Assembly (NCBI GenBank): GCA_027623875.1 | Contig: JAQBUS010000088.1 | Span: 1-6,051, forward strand | Direction of reading: 5' to 3' | Length of the DNA stretch: 6,051 bases | Source: Pseudomonadota bacterium | GTDB taxonomy: Bacteria > Pseudomonadota > Alphaproteobacteria > Rhodobacterales > Rhodobacteraceae | In this document: piece by piece, positions 4,389 to 6,051 of the stretch | How the letters are laid out: every line of letters starts with the position of its first letter | Position numbering within the stretch: position 1 is the first letter of the stretch | Notes under the pieces: model-generated | The model's input: the letters and a program-made list of their open reading frames with translations, nothing else | The model's database searches: none | What the model was told of the DNA's origin: nothing | Made by a program: the position numbers and the translations under genes

Positions 4389-6051
4389 ATGATACCGCCC
4401 GAGCACCAGATATTATTCGAACCGATTAAAATTGGCCCAGTTGTATCAAAAAATCGTTTTTATCAAGTTCCGCACTGTTCTGGTATGGGTTGGCAGAGGC
4501 CTCATTCGCTTGCGGCGATGAGGGGTATAAAGGCTGAAGGTGGTTGGGGAGTGGTGTGCACGGAGTATTGTTCGGTACACCCGACTTCGGATGATGGAGC
4601 GTATCCGTATGCTGCATTATGGGACGATAGTGATATAAGGGCTAATGCTCTTATGACGGACGCTGTCCACGCACACGGGGCGTTGGCTGGTGTCGAGTTA
4701 TGGCTTGGGGGAGGCGTGAGCTCTAATCTAGGGACCAGGCTACCACCGTATGGGTTGCAAGATCGCCCCGCATCGAATTTATATAATCCGATACAGCCAC
4801 GTCGTATTGATAAGGAAGACATCCGAGATATTCGCAAATGGCACTCTGATGCTGCGAAACGGGCCGTAGTTGCAGGGTTTGACATAGTGTATGTTTACGC
4901 AACTCACGGGTATTTACTATCCGAGTTCCTTTCTTCTGATACGAATGAAAGAACAGATGAGTACGGTGGAAGTTTAAAAAATAGGGTTCGTATTGTACAA
5001 GAGTTAATCGAAGAAACCAGAGAAGCAGTTCGTGGAAAAGCTGCTGTAGCAACCAGATTTAGTGTCGATATTAATAACTCTGAGACATATGATGCCTTCT
5101 CCTTATTGGGCGAGAGCCCAGACTTATGGGATCTTACAGTTGCTGATTACGCTGTTGAAATGGGTCATTCGAGGTTTATCAAAGAGGGCGCTCTCTTAGG
5201 TTCAATAGCCAAGGCAAAGAAGATAACTAGTAAACCAGTGGTGGCCGTGGGAAGGTTTACCTCACCCGACCGAATGGCAGAAGTTCTCCGTTCTGGATCT
5301 CAAGATCTTATTGGAGCCGCCAGACCTTCGATAGCTGACCCATTTCTTCCTAATAAGATAAAGGAAGGTAGATCCGAAGATATCCGGGAATGCATAGGGT
5401 GCAATATTTGCTATGCTTACGATTCATTAGGCGTGCCTATAAGGTGCACACAAAACCCAACTATGGGTGAAGAATGGCGCATGGGATGGCACCCAGAAAA
5501 AATATCGCTAGTAAAGAAACGAAAGAAAATACTTATAATTGGCTCTGGTCCAGCTGGGTTAGAGGCGGCTAGAGTTTTTGGAGAGCAAGGTAATGAAGTA
5601 AGTTTAGCCGAGAAAGAACGGGAACCGGGGGGCCGGGTGACAAGAGAATCAAAACTCCCTGGTTTATCTGAGTGGTCGAGAGTCCGTGATTGGAGAATAG
5701 GTCAAATTAGAAAACTGTCTAATGTTGACATTTTCTTGGAAAGCGATATGTCGGCTGAGGATATAAAAGGTTTTCCTTCGGATCTTGTTGTAATTGCAAC
5801 TGGTGCCAAATGGGCCATTGATGGGGTGGGTCGACATAATAATTCTTTATTACAGCTAGATAAATCGGTTAATGTCTTTTCTCCGGACGATTTCTTTAAC
5901 GGGGTTCCTGTCCCAAAGGGCCGTATTCTAATCTTCGACGATGATCATTATTATATGGGCCCCGTGTTGGCTTTAGCCCTTCAAAATAAAGGGTTTGAAG
6001 TTACCCTAGTTACCCCGGCTGGGAGGATTGGAGCTTGGGGAGAGTTTACGG
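4389..6051 (+). CDS. Trimethylamine/dimethylamine dehydrogenase-family iron-sulfur flavoprotein (3' end cut by window edge)
   Basis: Cytoplasmic amine dehydrogenase that oxidatively demethylates or deaminates an amine and passes electrons through a [4Fe-4S] cluster, in the known family to electron-transfer flavoprotein. The frame is open for 554 codons to the edge; the family has about 730 residues, so roughly 175 are missing. The start ATG aligns with the family N-terminus (LFEPIKIGP at 9-17) and follows AGAGAG by 4 bases. Domain 1 is an Old-Yellow-Enzyme TIM barrel: Cys30 (NRFYQVPHC) matches the cysteine that carries 6-S-cysteinyl FMN, Tyr60 and Trp105 match bowl-region residues, Arg223 the FMN-contact Arg222, and Tyr170/His173 the catalytic Tyr169/His172. 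Cluster ligands are Cys335, 338, 341 and 353. An ADP/FAD-binding fold starts at GSGPAG (385-390). Unlike trimethylamine dehydrogenase, Trp264 appears deleted, Trp355 is Asp345 and Tyr442 is Arg431, so its amine substrate and perhaps its electron acceptor differ. Family residue numbers are from memory. Confidence 0.95.
   Translation, partial: MIPPEHQILFEPIKIGPVVSKNRFYQVPHCSGMGWQRPHSLAAMRGIKAEGGWGVVCTEYCSVHPTSDDGAYPYAALWDDSDIRANALMTDAVHAHGALAGVELWLGGGVSSNLGTRLPPYGLQDRPASNLYNPIQPRRIDKEDIRDIRKWHSDAAKRAVVAGFDIVYVYATHGYLLSEFLSSDTNERTDEYGGSLKNRVRIVQELIEETREAVRGKAAVATRFSVDINNSETYDAFSLLGESPDLWDLTVADYAVEMGHSRFIKEGALLGSIAKAKKITSKPVVAVGRFTSPDRMAEVLRSGSQDLIGAARPSIADPFLPNKIKEGRSEDIRECIGCNICYAYDSLGVPIRCTQNPTMGEEWRMGWHPEKISLVKKRKKILIIGSGPAGLEAARVFGEQGNEVSLAEKEREPGGRVTRESKLPGLSEWSRVRDWRIGQIRKLSNVDIFLESDMSAEDIKGFPSDLVVIATGAKWAIDGVGRHNNSLLQLDKSVNVFSPDDFFNGVPVPKGRILIFDDDHYYMGPVLALALQNKGFEVTLVTPAGRIGAWGEFT

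Noticed and set aside
4426..5052. Three overlapping minus-strand open frames (4426-4617, 4502-4885, 4723-5052)
   Set aside because: All lie opposite the conserved FMN-binding domain of the flavoprotein, in a locally GC-rich patch that lowers stop-codon frequency; their translations are compositionally odd.
1..6051. CRISPR array, insertion sequence, tRNA or rRNA
   Set aside because: No regularly spaced repeats, transposase-like frame, terminal inverted repeats or tRNA-like cloverleaf were seen; nearly all the DNA is accounted for by five conserved genes.

Overview
This window looks like part of a bacterial, probably proteobacterial, catabolic locus for a methylated amine. All five genes are homologous to genes of amine uptake or N-demethylation. 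Base composition is fairly AT-rich (roughly 30-50% GC in the lines I counted by hand), spacing is tight, and one gene starts with TTG. A low-GC alphaproteobacterium, possibly marine, would fit, but that is inference: there is no rRNA, tRNA or other taxonomic marker here.

Layout. Positions 2-1839 hold the 3' part of a polyamine/opine-type ABC permease (PotC-like, cut by the left edge) and, 2 bp later, its ATPase (PotA-like). A Rieske non-heme iron oxygenase alpha subunit follows after 24 bp (1864-3069, TTG start), so these three are probably one operon reading right. A 12-bp perfect GC-rich hairpin (3086-3120) sits between it and the next gene and can act as a terminator for both converging units. 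On the minus strand, 3142-4209 encodes a secreted PotD/PotF-type substrate-binding protein, probably the receptor of the transporter. A 179-bp divergent intergenic region (4210-4388) must hold the promoters for this gene and for the last one. From 4389 to the right edge, still open, runs a trimethylamine-dehydrogenase-family iron-sulfur flavoprotein. It is the longest reading frame in the window (554 codons so far).

How the genes may work together (inference). The binding protein and ABC transporter import a methylated quaternary or related amine. The Rieske enzyme, which resembles the glycine betaine / stachydrine / carnitine oxygenase group and has Glu rather than Asp before its iron-binding histidines, removes a methyl group or cleaves the C-N bond. 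The flavoprotein then oxidatively demethylates the resulting tertiary or secondary amine. The flavoprotein has the covalent-FMN cysteine and catalytic Tyr/His of trimethylamine dehydrogenase but has lost two of the three aromatic residues of its substrate bowl and the tyrosine used for electron-transfer flavoprotein docking. The binding protein has lost a polyamine-binding Asp. Both changes point to a ligand other than the textbook ones, so the substrate of this locus is the open question. The reductase for the Rieske enzyme, the first permease and any regulator are not in the window.
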